Below, piece by piece: positions 9,452 through 18,136 of a stretch of DNA of 64,000 nt; position 1 is the first letter of the stretch; the number at the start of each line of letters is the position of its first letter. The notes under the pieces are model-generated. The model did not search any database. It was not told the origin of the DNA and saw only the letters and a list, made by a program, of their open reading frames with translations. Location of the stretch: positions 632,930 to 696,929 of the forward strand of contig NZ_KE383928.1 of NCBI RefSeq assembly GCF_000422825.1. Reading direction: 5' to 3'. Source of the stretch: Nocardioides insulae DSM 17944. Its GTDB lineage: Bacteria > Actinomycetota > Actinomycetes > Propionibacteriales > Nocardioidaceae. The position numbers and the translations under genes are program-made.

Positions 9452-9730
9452 GTGAGCAGCTCCGTCCGCATCCCCACCATCCTGCGTACCTACACCGGTG
9501 GCGAGTCCGAGGTGTCCGCCTCGGGCGCCACGCTGGCGGAGATCATCGAGGACCTCGAGGCCAACTACGCCGGCATCAAGGGCCGCATCCTCGACGACAA
9601 CGGCGGGCTCCGTCGCTTCGTCAACGTGTACGTCGGCAACGAGGACGTCCGCTTCCTCGACAACCTGGACACCCCCACCCCCGACGGCACCCAGATCTCG
9701 GTCATCCCCGCCGTCGCCGGCGGCTGCTGA
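9452..9730 (+). CDS. metO: CysO/MetO-type sulfur-carrier protein (MoaD/ThiS fold)
   Basis: A 92-residue ubiquitin-fold sulfur carrier closely resembling mycobacterial CysO: VRIPTILR at 5-12, FVNVYVGNEDVRFL at 56-69, and the terminal VIPAVAGG at 84-91. Carriers of this type are adenylated and thiocarboxylated on the terminal Gly-Gly, then donate sulfur to a PLP enzyme. Here one extra residue, Cys92, follows Gly-Gly, so the C terminus must be trimmed before activation, as JAMM peptidases do for related carriers. GTG start at 9452 with GAAGGAA 7 bases upstream. It is 66 bases downstream of metM in the riboswitch transcript, and a strong terminator follows. Confidence 0.92.
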   Translation: MSSSVRIPTILRTYTGGESEVSASGATLAEIIEDLEANYAGIKGRILDDNGGLRRFVNVYVGNEDVRFLDNLDTPTPDGTQISVIPAVAGGC

Positions 9731-9750
9731 CCCCGCTGCGTCGCTACGCC

Positions 9751-9788
9751 TGCGCCGACCCACCGCGATCCTGCGGTGGGTCGGCGCA
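9751..9788 (+). terminator. Strong GC hairpin after metO
   Basis: A perfect 16-bp stem, TGCGCCGACCCACCGC (9751-9766) with its complement at 9773-9788, encloses a 6-base loop. It lies 20 bases after the metO stop. There is no U-tract, as is common for actinobacterial terminators. It probably ends the metM-metO transcript. Confidence 0.75.
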
Positions 9789-9889
9789 GCTGTGTTCGGT
9801 CCGCGTCCGACCCTGCGGGCGAGATCGCCCCCGGCCTGCGCGGATCTCCTGGTCGGCGTACCTGTGCGGCGGTCGGGGACACTGGGGGC

Positions 9890-10357
9890 ATGGATCACCG
9901 TTACGCGCTCGACCTGACCTGGCAGGGCAACCGGGGGAGCGGCACCAGCGGCTACCGCGACTACGACCGGGATGTGCTGCTGCGGGCCGCGGGCAAGCCC
10001 GAGCTGCTCGGATCGGCCGACCCCACCTTCCGCGGCGACGCCGGCCGCTGGAACCCGGAGGAGCTGCTCCTGGCCGCCCTGGCCCAGTGCCACCTGCTGT
10101 CCTACCTGCACTCGGCCGTACGACATGGTGTCGTGGTGACCGCGTACGACGACAGCCCGGTCGGCACGATGTCGCAGTCCGGGCAGGGCGGTCACTTCAC
10201 CTCGGTGGTGCTTCGGCCGCGGGTGAGCGTTGCCGCAGCCGAGCAGGTGGAGACCGCCCGCGCCATCCACGCCGAAGCGAGTGCGAACTGCTTCATCGCG
10301 GCCTCGATGAACTTCCCGGTCACCCACGAGCCGGAGATCCTGCTCGCCGAGGACTAG
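9890..10357 (+). CDS. OsmC/Ohr family protein
   Basis: A 155-residue OsmC-fold protein. The two redox-active cysteines typical of the family are present: Cys67 in LAALAQCHLLSYLH and Cys134 in ASANCFIAASMNFPV. Such proteins detoxify organic or fatty-acid hydroperoxides using a thiol reductant. The ATG at 9890 gives a product of standard length, whereas a longer reading would run through the upstream terminator region. It stands alone on the plus strand; the next gene is 150 bases away and no promoter is obvious. Choice among OsmC, Ohr and YhfA-like subgroups is uncertain. Confidence 0.88.
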   Translation: MDHRYALDLTWQGNRGSGTSGYRDYDRDVLLRAAGKPELLGSADPTFRGDAGRWNPEELLLAALAQCHLLSYLHSAVRHGVVVTAYDDSPVGTMSQSGQGGHFTSVVLRPRVSVAAAEQVETARAIHAEASANCFIAASMNFPVTHEPEILLAED

Positions 10358-10399
10358 GACCGAGGACTAGGACCGAGGGCTAGGACCGAGGGCACGGTC
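10348..10399. repeat. Four-copy 13-nt tandem repeat spanning the osmC-like stop codon
   Basis: Units CGAGGACTAGGAC (10348-10360), the identical 10361-10373, CGAGGGCTAGGAC (10374-10386) and a decayed CGAGGGCACGGTC (10387-10399). The first unit contains the TAG stop of the osmC-like gene, and later units repeat an in-frame-looking TAG. Probably slippage duplication of the gene end. Confidence 0.75.
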
Positions 10400-10506
10400 C
10401 GGGGCCGCCCTGGACCGAGCGCGTCCGGGCGCGATGACCCGGGAAGTTCCCGCCGAGGCCGGGCGGCATCCGTTCGGCGTTCACCCGGGCGGGTTAGAAG
10501 CTCACC

Positions 10507-11388
10507 ATGGGGACACGGGAGGACGCGCGCTGGATGGCTGGTCTCGCGGTGACCGCGAGCGTGGCTGGCGCAGTCGGTGCGCTGGCGGTCGTGCTCGGCG
10601 TGGGTGCGCGGGCGTTGCTCAGCCGGCAGGCCGCCGCGGCCCGGGCGGTGATCGGCAAGCCGCACGGGGAGAGCGCGCCGACCAGCGACAAGACCTACAA
10701 GAAGCGGTACGGCGAGCCGATCGAGCTGCTCGTGGTCGGTGACTCGATCGCGGCGGGGCTCGGGGCCGAGGAGCCCCGCGGCACGCTGGGCGCCCGGCTG
10801 GCCAAGAAGGTCGGCAAGAAGACCGAGCGGGCGGTGCGACTCACCACGGTGGCGCGGGTGGGGGCGGAGTCGTCGATGATCGCCGATCAACTGACCGGGC
10901 TGCCGCCGTCGTACCGCCCGGACGTCGCGGTGGTCATCGTCGGCGGCAACGACGTCACGCACCGGGTGCCGGTGGCGGAGTCGGTGTCGCACCTGGTCGA
11001 CGCCGTCACCTGGCTGCGGGCGAAGGGCGCGGGGGTGGTGGTGGGCACGTGTCCCGATCTCGGGATGCTCCAGCCGGTGCCGCAGCCGCTCCGTCTGCTC
11101 GGCTCGCGCGCGTCCAGGCAGCTGGCCGCCGCCCAGGCGCGGGCGGCCCGCGAACACGGTGCCTATGCGGTGTCCCTCTCCGAGGTCGTCGGACCGTTCT
11201 TCATCACCAACCCGGAGGAGATGTTCAGCCTGGACCGGTTCCACCCCAGCGCGCACGGCTATGCGAGGACGGCGAAGGCGATCCTGCCCTCCGTGCTCGC
11301 GGCCCTGGGCCTGGGCGGCGACGTCCCGTTCGGCCACCAGCCACCACTGGCCGCCGGGCTGGGGCCGGCCCCGGCGCCTGGTCAGTAG
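10507..11388 (+). CDS. Membrane-anchored SGNH/GDSL hydrolase
   Basis: A 293-residue protein with an N-terminal hydrophobic segment (about 10-38) that acts as a signal anchor. The SGNH domain starts at about 72, with block I VGDSIAAG (catalytic Ser80), block III VIVGGNDVTH at about 141-150, and block V DRFHPSAHGYARTA near the end (Asp and His of the triad). These esterases act on lipids, acetylated sugars or cell-wall substituents; the exact substrate is not predictable. The protein is probably outside the membrane. Its stop overlaps the 3' end of the convergent panE-like gene by 7 bases. Confidence 0.87.
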   Translation: MGTREDARWMAGLAVTASVAGAVGALAVVLGVGARALLSRQAAAARAVIGKPHGESAPTSDKTYKKRYGEPIELLVVGDSIAAGLGAEEPRGTLGARLAKKVGKKTERAVRLTTVARVGAESSMIADQLTGLPPSYRPDVAVVIVGGNDVTHRVPVAESVSHLVDAVTWLRAKGAGVVVGTCPDLGMLQPVPQPLRLLGSRASRQLAAAQARAAREHGAYAVSLSEVVGPFFITNPEEMFSLDRFHPSAHGYARTAKAILPSVLAALGLGGDVPFGHQPPLAAGLGPAPAPGQ

Positions 11389-12359
11389 AGGCCCCGCACC
11401 TGCGCGTGCACCCGCGCCAGCCCCAGCAGGGTCTCCAGTTCGGGGGTGGGTACGCCGAGCGAGCGGGCGAGTTCGATCACCGTGGTGACCAGCGCGTCCA
11501 GTTCGATCGGCCGGCCGGCGTCGACGTCTTGCAGCATCGAGGTGCGTGCCGCGCCGAGCCGCCGGGTGACGGCGTGCCGCTGCTCGGGGTCGACGTCGAT
11601 GTGCAGCCCGATCCGCTCACCCACCTCCGCGGCCTCGCGCATGCACCTGGTCGCGAACCCGCGCAGCTCCGGGTCGTCCAGGATCCGGTCCATGGTGGCG
11701 CCGGTGACCGCCGAGAGCGGGTTCATCGTCATGTTGCCCCACAGCTTGAACCACACGTCGCGCTGCACGCAGTCGCTCACCTGCGTGGTGAACCCCGTGC
11801 GCAGCAGTGCCGCCACCCGCTCGGCCCGCTCCGAGGTGCCGCCGGTGGGCTCGCCGAGCACGATCCGCTCATCGAAGCGGTGCTCGACCACTCCCGGAGC
11901 GGGTGTCGAGGCGCTCAGATGCAGCACGCTCCCCAGCACCTGCCCGGGTGGCAACGTGGCCCGCAGCACCCCACCCGGGTCGGCGGACGGGATCGCGGCG
12001 GCGCCGCCCGGCGGCGGGAGCGGCAGCCCGTCGCAGAACCACCACGGGATTCCGTTCGTCGCGCTCACCACCGTCGTGTGCGGCCCGAGCAGTGCGGCCA
12101 CGGTGGGCGCCACCGCCGGGAGGGCGGTGGCCTTCACCGAGAGCAGGACGACGTCGGGGGTGCGCAGATGCGCGGGGTCGCCGGAGACGCGGATCGGGTA
12201 CGCCGACCGCTCGCCGTCCTCGATCAGGGTCAGACCGTCGCGGCGTACCGCCTCCAGGGTCGCTCCGCGGGCCACGGCCGACACGGGAACCCCGCCGCGG
12301 GCCAGCCGCGCACCGATCAACCCGCCGACCGCTCCGAGCCCCACCACGCAGACGTCCAC
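11382..12359 (-). CDS. panE: 2-dehydropantoate 2-reductase family protein (PanE/ApbA)
   Basis: A 325-residue NADPH-dependent reductase. The N-terminal Rossmann signature is VVGLGAVGGLIGARLARGG (GxGxxG at 7-12), with a central ATNGI and WGNMTMNPLSAVTGATM at about 218-234, and a C-terminal helical ApbA_C domain with RPIELDALV. The family reduces ketopantoate to pantoate for CoA synthesis, though many actinobacterial paralogues act on other 2-keto compounds. The GTG at 12359 was chosen because the Rossmann strand begins immediately there; in-frame upstream sequence is Arg/Pro-rich and looks non-coding. It overlaps the SGNH gene tail to tail by 7 bases. Confidence 0.85.
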   Translation of the reverse strand: MDVCVVGLGAVGGLIGARLARGGVPVSAVARGATLEAVRRDGLTLIEDGERSAYPIRVSGDPAHLRTPDVVLLSVKATALPAVAPTVAALLGPHTTVVSATNGIPWWFCDGLPLPPPGGAAAIPSADPGGVLRATLPPGQVLGSVLHLSASTPAPGVVEHRFDERIVLGEPTGGTSERAERVAALLRTGFTTQVSDCVQRDVWFKLWGNMTMNPLSAVTGATMDRILDDPELRGFATRCMREAAEVGERIGLHIDVDPEQRHAVTRRLGAARTSMLQDVDAGRPIELDALVTTVIELARSLGVPTPELETLLGLARVHAQVRGLY

Positions 12360-12620
12360 GCCCGGCAGCGTAGCCGGGGCCAACAGGAGGCATCGAGCAT
12401 GTGGATCCGCACCCGGCAGCGGTCCGACCCGAGGGCAACGACGTCTCCTGGGTCTGACGCACCGGGTGCTCACCGTGCGGAGACCGGCGGTGTCGTACGC
12501 CGCCCGGCGCGCGAACCCCCCACGAGCCGGGCGGCCCCGCGGCAGGGGCGGCCGGTCATCGGGTGCCGCGGCCCCCTGGCGCGAAGACGAGTGGGCAGTG
12601 ACCGACCCCACGTTCTGGAG

Positions 12621-13424
12621 TCATCCGGTGGCATGCCGAGTGCTCCCGTCGGCGAGCGTCACGGTGTAGTCCCACGCCTCCATCACCTCGAGGTTCTCAC
12701 TGCTGGGCTGGTCCGATGGCCACCAAGCGGCGAATCGCCCATCCTCGACCGAGGCCTCCACATCGAAGCCCAGGGGCGTGTGGACGGTGAGGGCGGTGAC
12801 GTCGCTGCCGACGTAGCCGTGGGTCCAGGTCAGCCACCCCTTCCGGAACCACCCCTCGTCGGTGCTGCTCGCCATGCTTCCGGTCTCATCGATCCGATCC
12901 GGTGCCAGGGTCGGGGCCTTGCCGGGGTCCGGGTCATAGCTCCCTATGACCTCGTGGTCGGAGTCGTCCTGCCCGACGAGATCGTTGGGCATCAGGCAGC
13001 TCCCTTCCGCGTCGGGCTCGGAGATGAGCACATAGGTCCAGTCCCCGCGCCGCTCGGCGACCAGCGTCGGAGTCGGGCCCGCCGGCATGCCGAGGCCTGC
13101 GCGACAGGCGGCCGCGGCCGCAGTTGCCTCCGCGGGGGCGAGCGGTTCGGGGGTGGGCGTCCAGGACGCGAAGGCGGAGCCGGCGCCGAGCACGAGTGCA
13201 GGGATGGCGGCGGCCGCCGCCGCGGCGAGACCCAGCGGCACCCACAGCCGCCACCGGCGACGCCGCGGCCCACCCGCCGCGGGCCCGACGCCGTGAGGGG
13301 TGGCGACGATGCGGTCGTACGCCGCATCTGCGTGCCGCCGCTCCTCGTCGGTCAGGACTGCCTCAGGAGCGGGGTCGAGATCGCGCAGAGCAGCGGTGAG
13401 GGCAGCGGCGGAGTGCTTGTTCAT
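12621..13424 (-). CDS. Membrane protein coupled to an ECF sigma factor (anti-sigma-like)
   Basis: A 267-residue protein with a cytoplasmic N-terminal part (1-60), an Arg-rich stop RRRRWRLW, one membrane segment at about 61-82, and an extracytoplasmic domain of about 180 residues rich in Trp and acidic residues, with cysteines near 108 and 144. The ATG overlaps the sigma gene's TGA as ATGA, the classical layout for a sigma/anti-sigma pair. The N-terminal part lacks the zinc-binding HxxxCxxC anti-sigma motif, so it is either a different class or a signal-sensing partner. No homologue recognised by name. Confidence 0.72.
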   Translation of the reverse strand: MNKHSAAALTAALRDLDPAPEAVLTDEERRHADAAYDRIVATPHGVGPAAGGPRRRRWRLWVPLGLAAAAAAAIPALVLGAGSAFASWTPTPEPLAPAEATAAAAACRAGLGMPAGPTPTLVAERRGDWTYVLISEPDAEGSCLMPNDLVGQDDSDHEVIGSYDPDPGKAPTLAPDRIDETGSMASSTDEGWFRKGWLTWTHGYVGSDVTALTVHTPLGFDVEASVEDGRFAAWWPSDQPSSENLEVMEAWDYTVTLADGSTRHATG

Positions 13425-13990
13425 CGGGGGCTCCTCTCGGAAGCAGAGCGGTCGGTCAGGCGGCCGCCGGCGGCGGTGTCGACATGGCTGCGCAGGATGC
13501 GGCGAGCGCGCGACAGGCGAAGACGGAACGCGGTCGGTGAGATGCCTAGCACGGCGGCTGCCTCGGGGGCGGTGAGCCGGTCGAGGACCGACAAAGCGAT
13601 CGCCTCCTGGTGGGAGGCACTCAGCAGTGCCCAGGCCGCCGCGATGTCGACCCGGTGCGCGACCAGATCAGAGTGGCTGCCAACCACCTCGGAAGCGTGC
13701 CGAACCTCGGCGAGGCGGACGGCGACGGCATCGTGCCTCGCGTCGCGTCGCCGGGTGTTCTGGAGGACGTTGCGTGCCACGCCGAAGAGCCAGGCGCGCG
13801 CCGCCGAGAGATCGACGGGAACCTCGTCGAGGCGGCGCCACGCGACCAGCATGACCTCGCCGACGACATCCTCGGCACGGGTCGGGTGGACGCGTCTGCG
13901 TGCGAAACGAAGCAGGTCGAGGTAGACCGCGTCGTAGACCTCCCGGAAGCGTTGTTCACGCTCCGCTGGGGACGAAGTAGTGGACTCCAC
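13421..13990 (-). CDS. ECF-type RNA polymerase sigma factor
   Basis: A 189-residue extracytoplasmic-function sigma factor. Region 2 spans about residues 12-80 (FREVYDAVYLDLLRFARRRV, then RAEDVVGEVMLVAWRRL, the -10-binding helix). Region 4 spans about 120-175 with the helix-turn-helix LTAPEAAAVLGISPTAFRLRLSRARRIL, which binds the -35 box. The GTG at 13990 is preceded by AGGA 8 bases upstream; a longer reading from 14116 adds 42 residues without sigma homology. The membrane protein encoded next probably holds it inactive until a surface signal arrives. Its target promoters cannot be read from this window. Confidence 0.9.
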   Translation of the reverse strand: MESTTSSPAEREQRFREVYDAVYLDLLRFARRRVHPTRAEDVVGEVMLVAWRRLDEVPVDLSAARAWLFGVARNVLQNTRRRDARHDAVAVRLAEVRHASEVVGSHSDLVAHRVDIAAAWALLSASHQEAIALSVLDRLTAPEAAAVLGISPTAFRLRLSRARRILRSHVDTAAGGRLTDRSASERSPR

Positions 13991-14251
13991 ACCTAGTTCC
14001 TGTCCGATCGAGCACAAGTGTGTCGGCTCGGATGGCCTTTTGTGGCATGTCTCGCGGTTCGGTGGGTCGGCCCGGCCCACCGGACGGGCCGGCCCCGGGC
14101 ACAGGGACGCCCGCACCGCGTGAGCGTCGACATGTGAGCGTAGGCGTGGATCGACCGGTGCCGACCGGCCGGCGGCCCGCGACCGGACCTGTGGTCGTTA
14201 GCCGAGCCCACAGGCGGGTACTACACGGCAACGAAAGGGGTGTGGACATCC

Positions 14252-14395
14252 ATGACAATCATCTTGTTGATCATCGCGGCGATCTTCGTGATCGCCGGCA
14301 TCGTCTCGTTGATCCGGGGGCAGTTCCTCTGGGGCGGTGTCCTGATCGTCGTCGGCCTGCTGATCGGTCCGGGCGGCATCAGCGTCTTCGGGTAG
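14252..14395 (+). CDS. 47-residue hydrophobic membrane peptide with GPGG motif
   Basis: A short ORF (ATG 14252, stop TAG 14393-14395) encoding two hydrophobic helices (about 2-20 and 27-39) separated by SLIRGQFLWGG and ending IGPGGISVFG. Codon usage has the strong third-position GC of real genes here, and AAAGGGG lies 11 bases upstream. I recall actinobacterial micropeptides with a similar terminal GPGG motif, but the function is unknown. It stands in the intergenic space divergent to the ECF sigma gene, so the 261 bases between them hold both promoters. Below the usual length cutoff, hence easily missed. Confidence 0.65.
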   Translation: MTIILLIIAAIFVIAGIVSLIRGQFLWGGVLIVVGLLIGPGGISVFG

Positions 14396-14411
14396 CCGCC
14401 GGGTCGGTTCG

Positions 14412-14431
14412 CCGATCCGCCGCCGGATCGG
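14412..14431 (+). terminator. Short hairpin after the 47-aa peptide gene
   Basis: CCGATCCG (14412-14419) pairs with CGGATCGG (14424-14431) around a 4-base loop, 17 bases after the stop. No U-tract; weak call. Confidence 0.4.
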
Positions 14432-14554
14432 AGCCCCGGATCCGCCCGACACCGAGCGAGTGTGTCTCGAGGGCCCACTCCTGCGCCGAGGCGTCGTCCT
14501 CGGCGCCGGTGCCGGGTCGGTCCCCGGGCGGGTCGTCACCGTAGGCTCGCCCGG

Positions 14555-15415
14555 GTGACGACCGTCTTCCTGGCGACCTTCCAACTCATGCCGACCGGAG
14601 AACCCGGCGGTGACCTGATCGCGCCGCTGGCGGCTCGCGGGATCGAGGCCCGCTGGGTGCGCTGGGACGACCCCGACGTGCGCTGGGGGGACGCCGATCT
14701 GGTCGCCGTACGCAGCACCTGGGACTACCACCGGCGCTGGCCGGAGTTCCGGGCGTGGACCCGGCGGGTGGCGGCCGAGACCACCGTGCTCAACGGCGGC
14801 CTGATCGAGTGGAACGCCGACAAGTCCTACCTGCGCCTGCTCGCCGAGCAGGTCCCGACGTTGCCGACCGAGCTGCTCGACGACAGTGCCCTGCTCACCG
14901 TGCTGGCCGACTCGCTCGACCGGTGGGGGGAGGTGGTGGTCAAGCCGCGCATCGGCGCGGGCGGCCTGGGCGTCGTACCCCTCGGATCGGTCGAGGACGA
15001 GCGGCTCATCGGCCTGTTGCCCGGTCCGTGGATCGTCCAGCCCCTGGTCGACAGGATCCGGACGCTGGGGGAGCGTTCACTCTTCGTCCTCGGCGACGAG
15101 GTCGTCGCCCAGGTCGACAAGGTTCCGGGGGAGGGCGAGGTCCGGGTCCACGAGCAACACGGCGGCCGCTCGGCCCAGGTGCCCGTCCAGCCGGAGTCGG
15201 CCGCGCTGGCCCTGGCGGCGGTGGCGGCCGTCGAGTCGCTCACCGGCACGCGGCCGGCGTACGCCCGGGCGGACCTGATGCCCTGGAACGGCGGCTGGGT
15301 GCTGAGCGAACTGGAGCTGATCGAGCCGGGGCTCTATCTCGACGTCGTGCCGACCAACGCGGAGCGGTTCGCCGACCTCGTCGCGCGGGTCTGCCAGGAA
15401 CTCGGGAACGCCTGA
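14555..15415 (+). CDS. ATP-grasp domain protein (RimK/glutathione-synthetase-like)
   Basis: A 286-residue protein with the layout of small ATP-grasp ligases. The N-terminal alpha/beta part (1-90) has DLVAVRSTWDYHRRW. The ATP-grasp core has VVVKPRIGAGGLGVVPL (nucleotide-binding lysine plus Gly-rich loop, about 126-142), WIVQPLVDRI at about 157-166, and the metal-binding strand WVLSELELIEPGLYLD near 250. Relatives join a carboxylate to an amine with ATP, but the substrate here is unknown. The GTG at 14555 was chosen since upstream in-frame sequence is Arg/Pro-rich. It is a monocistronic gene between the 47-aa peptide gene and groEL. Confidence 0.83.
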   Translation: MTTVFLATFQLMPTGEPGGDLIAPLAARGIEARWVRWDDPDVRWGDADLVAVRSTWDYHRRWPEFRAWTRRVAAETTVLNGGLIEWNADKSYLRLLAEQVPTLPTELLDDSALLTVLADSLDRWGEVVVKPRIGAGGLGVVPLGSVEDERLIGLLPGPWIVQPLVDRIRTLGERSLFVLGDEVVAQVDKVPGEGEVRVHEQHGGRSAQVPVQPESAALALAAVAAVESLTGTRPAYARADLMPWNGGWVLSELELIEPGLYLDVVPTNAERFADLVARVCQELGNA

Positions 15416-15592
15416 CCCCCGATCCAGCGATCCTGCGGCTGCTGCGCGCCGCCGTCCGCTCGCGCCGTGCGCATCGCCGCACCTCGACGGGCCCCATATC
15501 CGCCTTCAGCGCTCGGCCGTGAAGGCACCCCCTCCGGGTGACGCACGCGACGGCGACGATCGCTGGAACCAGGCGAGATTCACCCGGCATTT

Positions 15593-15619
15593 CTTGCACT
15601 CGCCATGGTCGAGTGCTAA
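15593..15619 (+). promoter_or_regulatory. CIRCE operator 1 (HrcA site) upstream of groEL
   Basis: CTTGCACTC (15593-15601), nine-base spacer, GAGTGCTAA (15611-15619), against the consensus TTAGCACTC-N9-GAGTGCTAA. The right arm is perfect and the left arm differs at two positions. HrcA binding here would repress groEL until heat stress. It lies 165 bases before the groEL ATG. The gene-free stretch 15416-15783 (368 bases) holds the two CIRCE elements and a leader; I see nothing in 15416-15590. Confidence 0.85.
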
Positions 15620-15627
15620 ACATGAGG

Positions 15628-17421
<1,794 letters not shown>

Positions 17422-17451
17422 GCCCCGCCCCCGTGCTCACCTGAGCATCAC

Positions 17452-17486
17452 CACAGGGCCCCCGCCGTCACGGCGGGGGCCCTGTG
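17452..17486 (+). terminator. Strong terminator after groEL
   Basis: A perfect 16-bp stem, CACAGGGCCCCCGCCG (17452-17467), TCA loop, and its complement to 17486, located 30 bases after the groEL stop. Clear end of the groEL transcript. Confidence 0.85.
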
Positions 17487-17600
17487 CCGTTCCCGTGCGG
17501 TCCCCATGTCGTTCCGTCCCTGTGTGGTTCCGTCCGTGTGCCGCCGCGGTGCCGTCCCTGGGTTGATGCGCGGTTCGTGACGGTGTCGCAGGATGGCCGG

Positions 17601-17873
17601 GTGAGCGCTGCCTACGACGTGCGTGCGACCGGGCGGGTCCAAGGGGTCTGGTACCGCGCCTACGTCGCCGAGCAGGCCCGCCGGCAGGGCGTGACCGGCT
17701 GGGTCGCGAACCAGCCCGACGGCTCGGTGACCGGCCACTTCGAGGGGGAGTCCGCCGCCGTCCTCGCGCTGATCGAGACGTGCCGTATCGGCCCGCCGAA
17801 GGCGCGGGTGGACCACCTCGAGGTCACCCCCTCCGGGACCATTGGGGCCGAGACTTTCGAGGTCCGCCGGTGA
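17601..17873 (+). CDS. acyP: Acylphosphatase
   Basis: A 90-residue ferredoxin-like enzyme that hydrolyses acyl phosphates. The diagnostic block VRATGRVQGVWYRAYVAEQAR places the catalytic Arg (in GVWYR) and oxyanion loop at about 14-18, and GVTGWVANQPDGSVTGHFEG contains the catalytic Asn (about 36-37). The GTG at 17601 gives standard family length and has AGGA 7 bases upstream. The longer reading begins inside the groEL terminator and is unlikely. Single-gene unit; the 157-bp inverted-repeat element starts 56 bases after its stop. Confidence 0.93.
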   Translation: MSAAYDVRATGRVQGVWYRAYVAEQARRQGVTGWVANQPDGSVTGHFEGESAAVLALIETCRIGPPKARVDHLEVTPSGTIGAETFEVRR

Positions 17874-17928
17874 TCCGGTGCCCGCGGGGAACGGGGTGGG
17901 GCGGAAGGATCGGGCGGGCCAAGACCCA

Positions 17929-18085
17929 GGAAAACGCTGATCAATCCCGCCTGCTGCGCGCCGCGATGCGGCACGCCGGCGGCGCCGCGCTCGCTCGATC
18001 GGCCCCAGCATGCCTTCGCTCCCGCGGCTTGCCGGACGCACTCGCCTCGCAACGCTCGCGATGCCGGTATTGATCAGCGTTTCCC
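17929..18085. repeat. 157-bp element with 17-bp terminal inverted repeats (MITE-like or giant hairpin)
   Basis: The left end GGAAAACGCTGATCAAT (17929-17945) is the reverse complement of ATTGATCAGCGTTTCCC (18069-18085) at 16 of 17 positions. The 123-bp interior has no ORF that looks real and is full of short GCG/CGA-rich words such as GCTCGCGATGCCGG and CGCTCGCTCGATCGG. The core GCTGATCA plus AT ends contrast with the GC-rich surroundings. No transposase or clear target-site duplication is visible. It lies in the intergenic space between acylphosphatase and the next gene. It could be a non-autonomous mobile element or a structured RNA. Confidence 0.7.
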
Positions 18086-18136
18086 TCACGGCGGGATGTG
18101 TGCGCGGCTGTTGGGCCGGGCTGGTTGGATAGGGGG

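Noticed and set aside
8057..10327. Long minus-strand ORF (about 756 codons) opposite metM, metO and osmC
   Set aside because: Asp/Gly/Val-rich shadow; the plus-strand genes have clear domains and ribosome sites.
12360..12620. In-frame N-terminal extension of the ketopantoate reductase
   Set aside because: The extra 84 residues are Arg/Pro/Gly-rich and lack homology; the Rossmann fold begins at the GTG at 12359.
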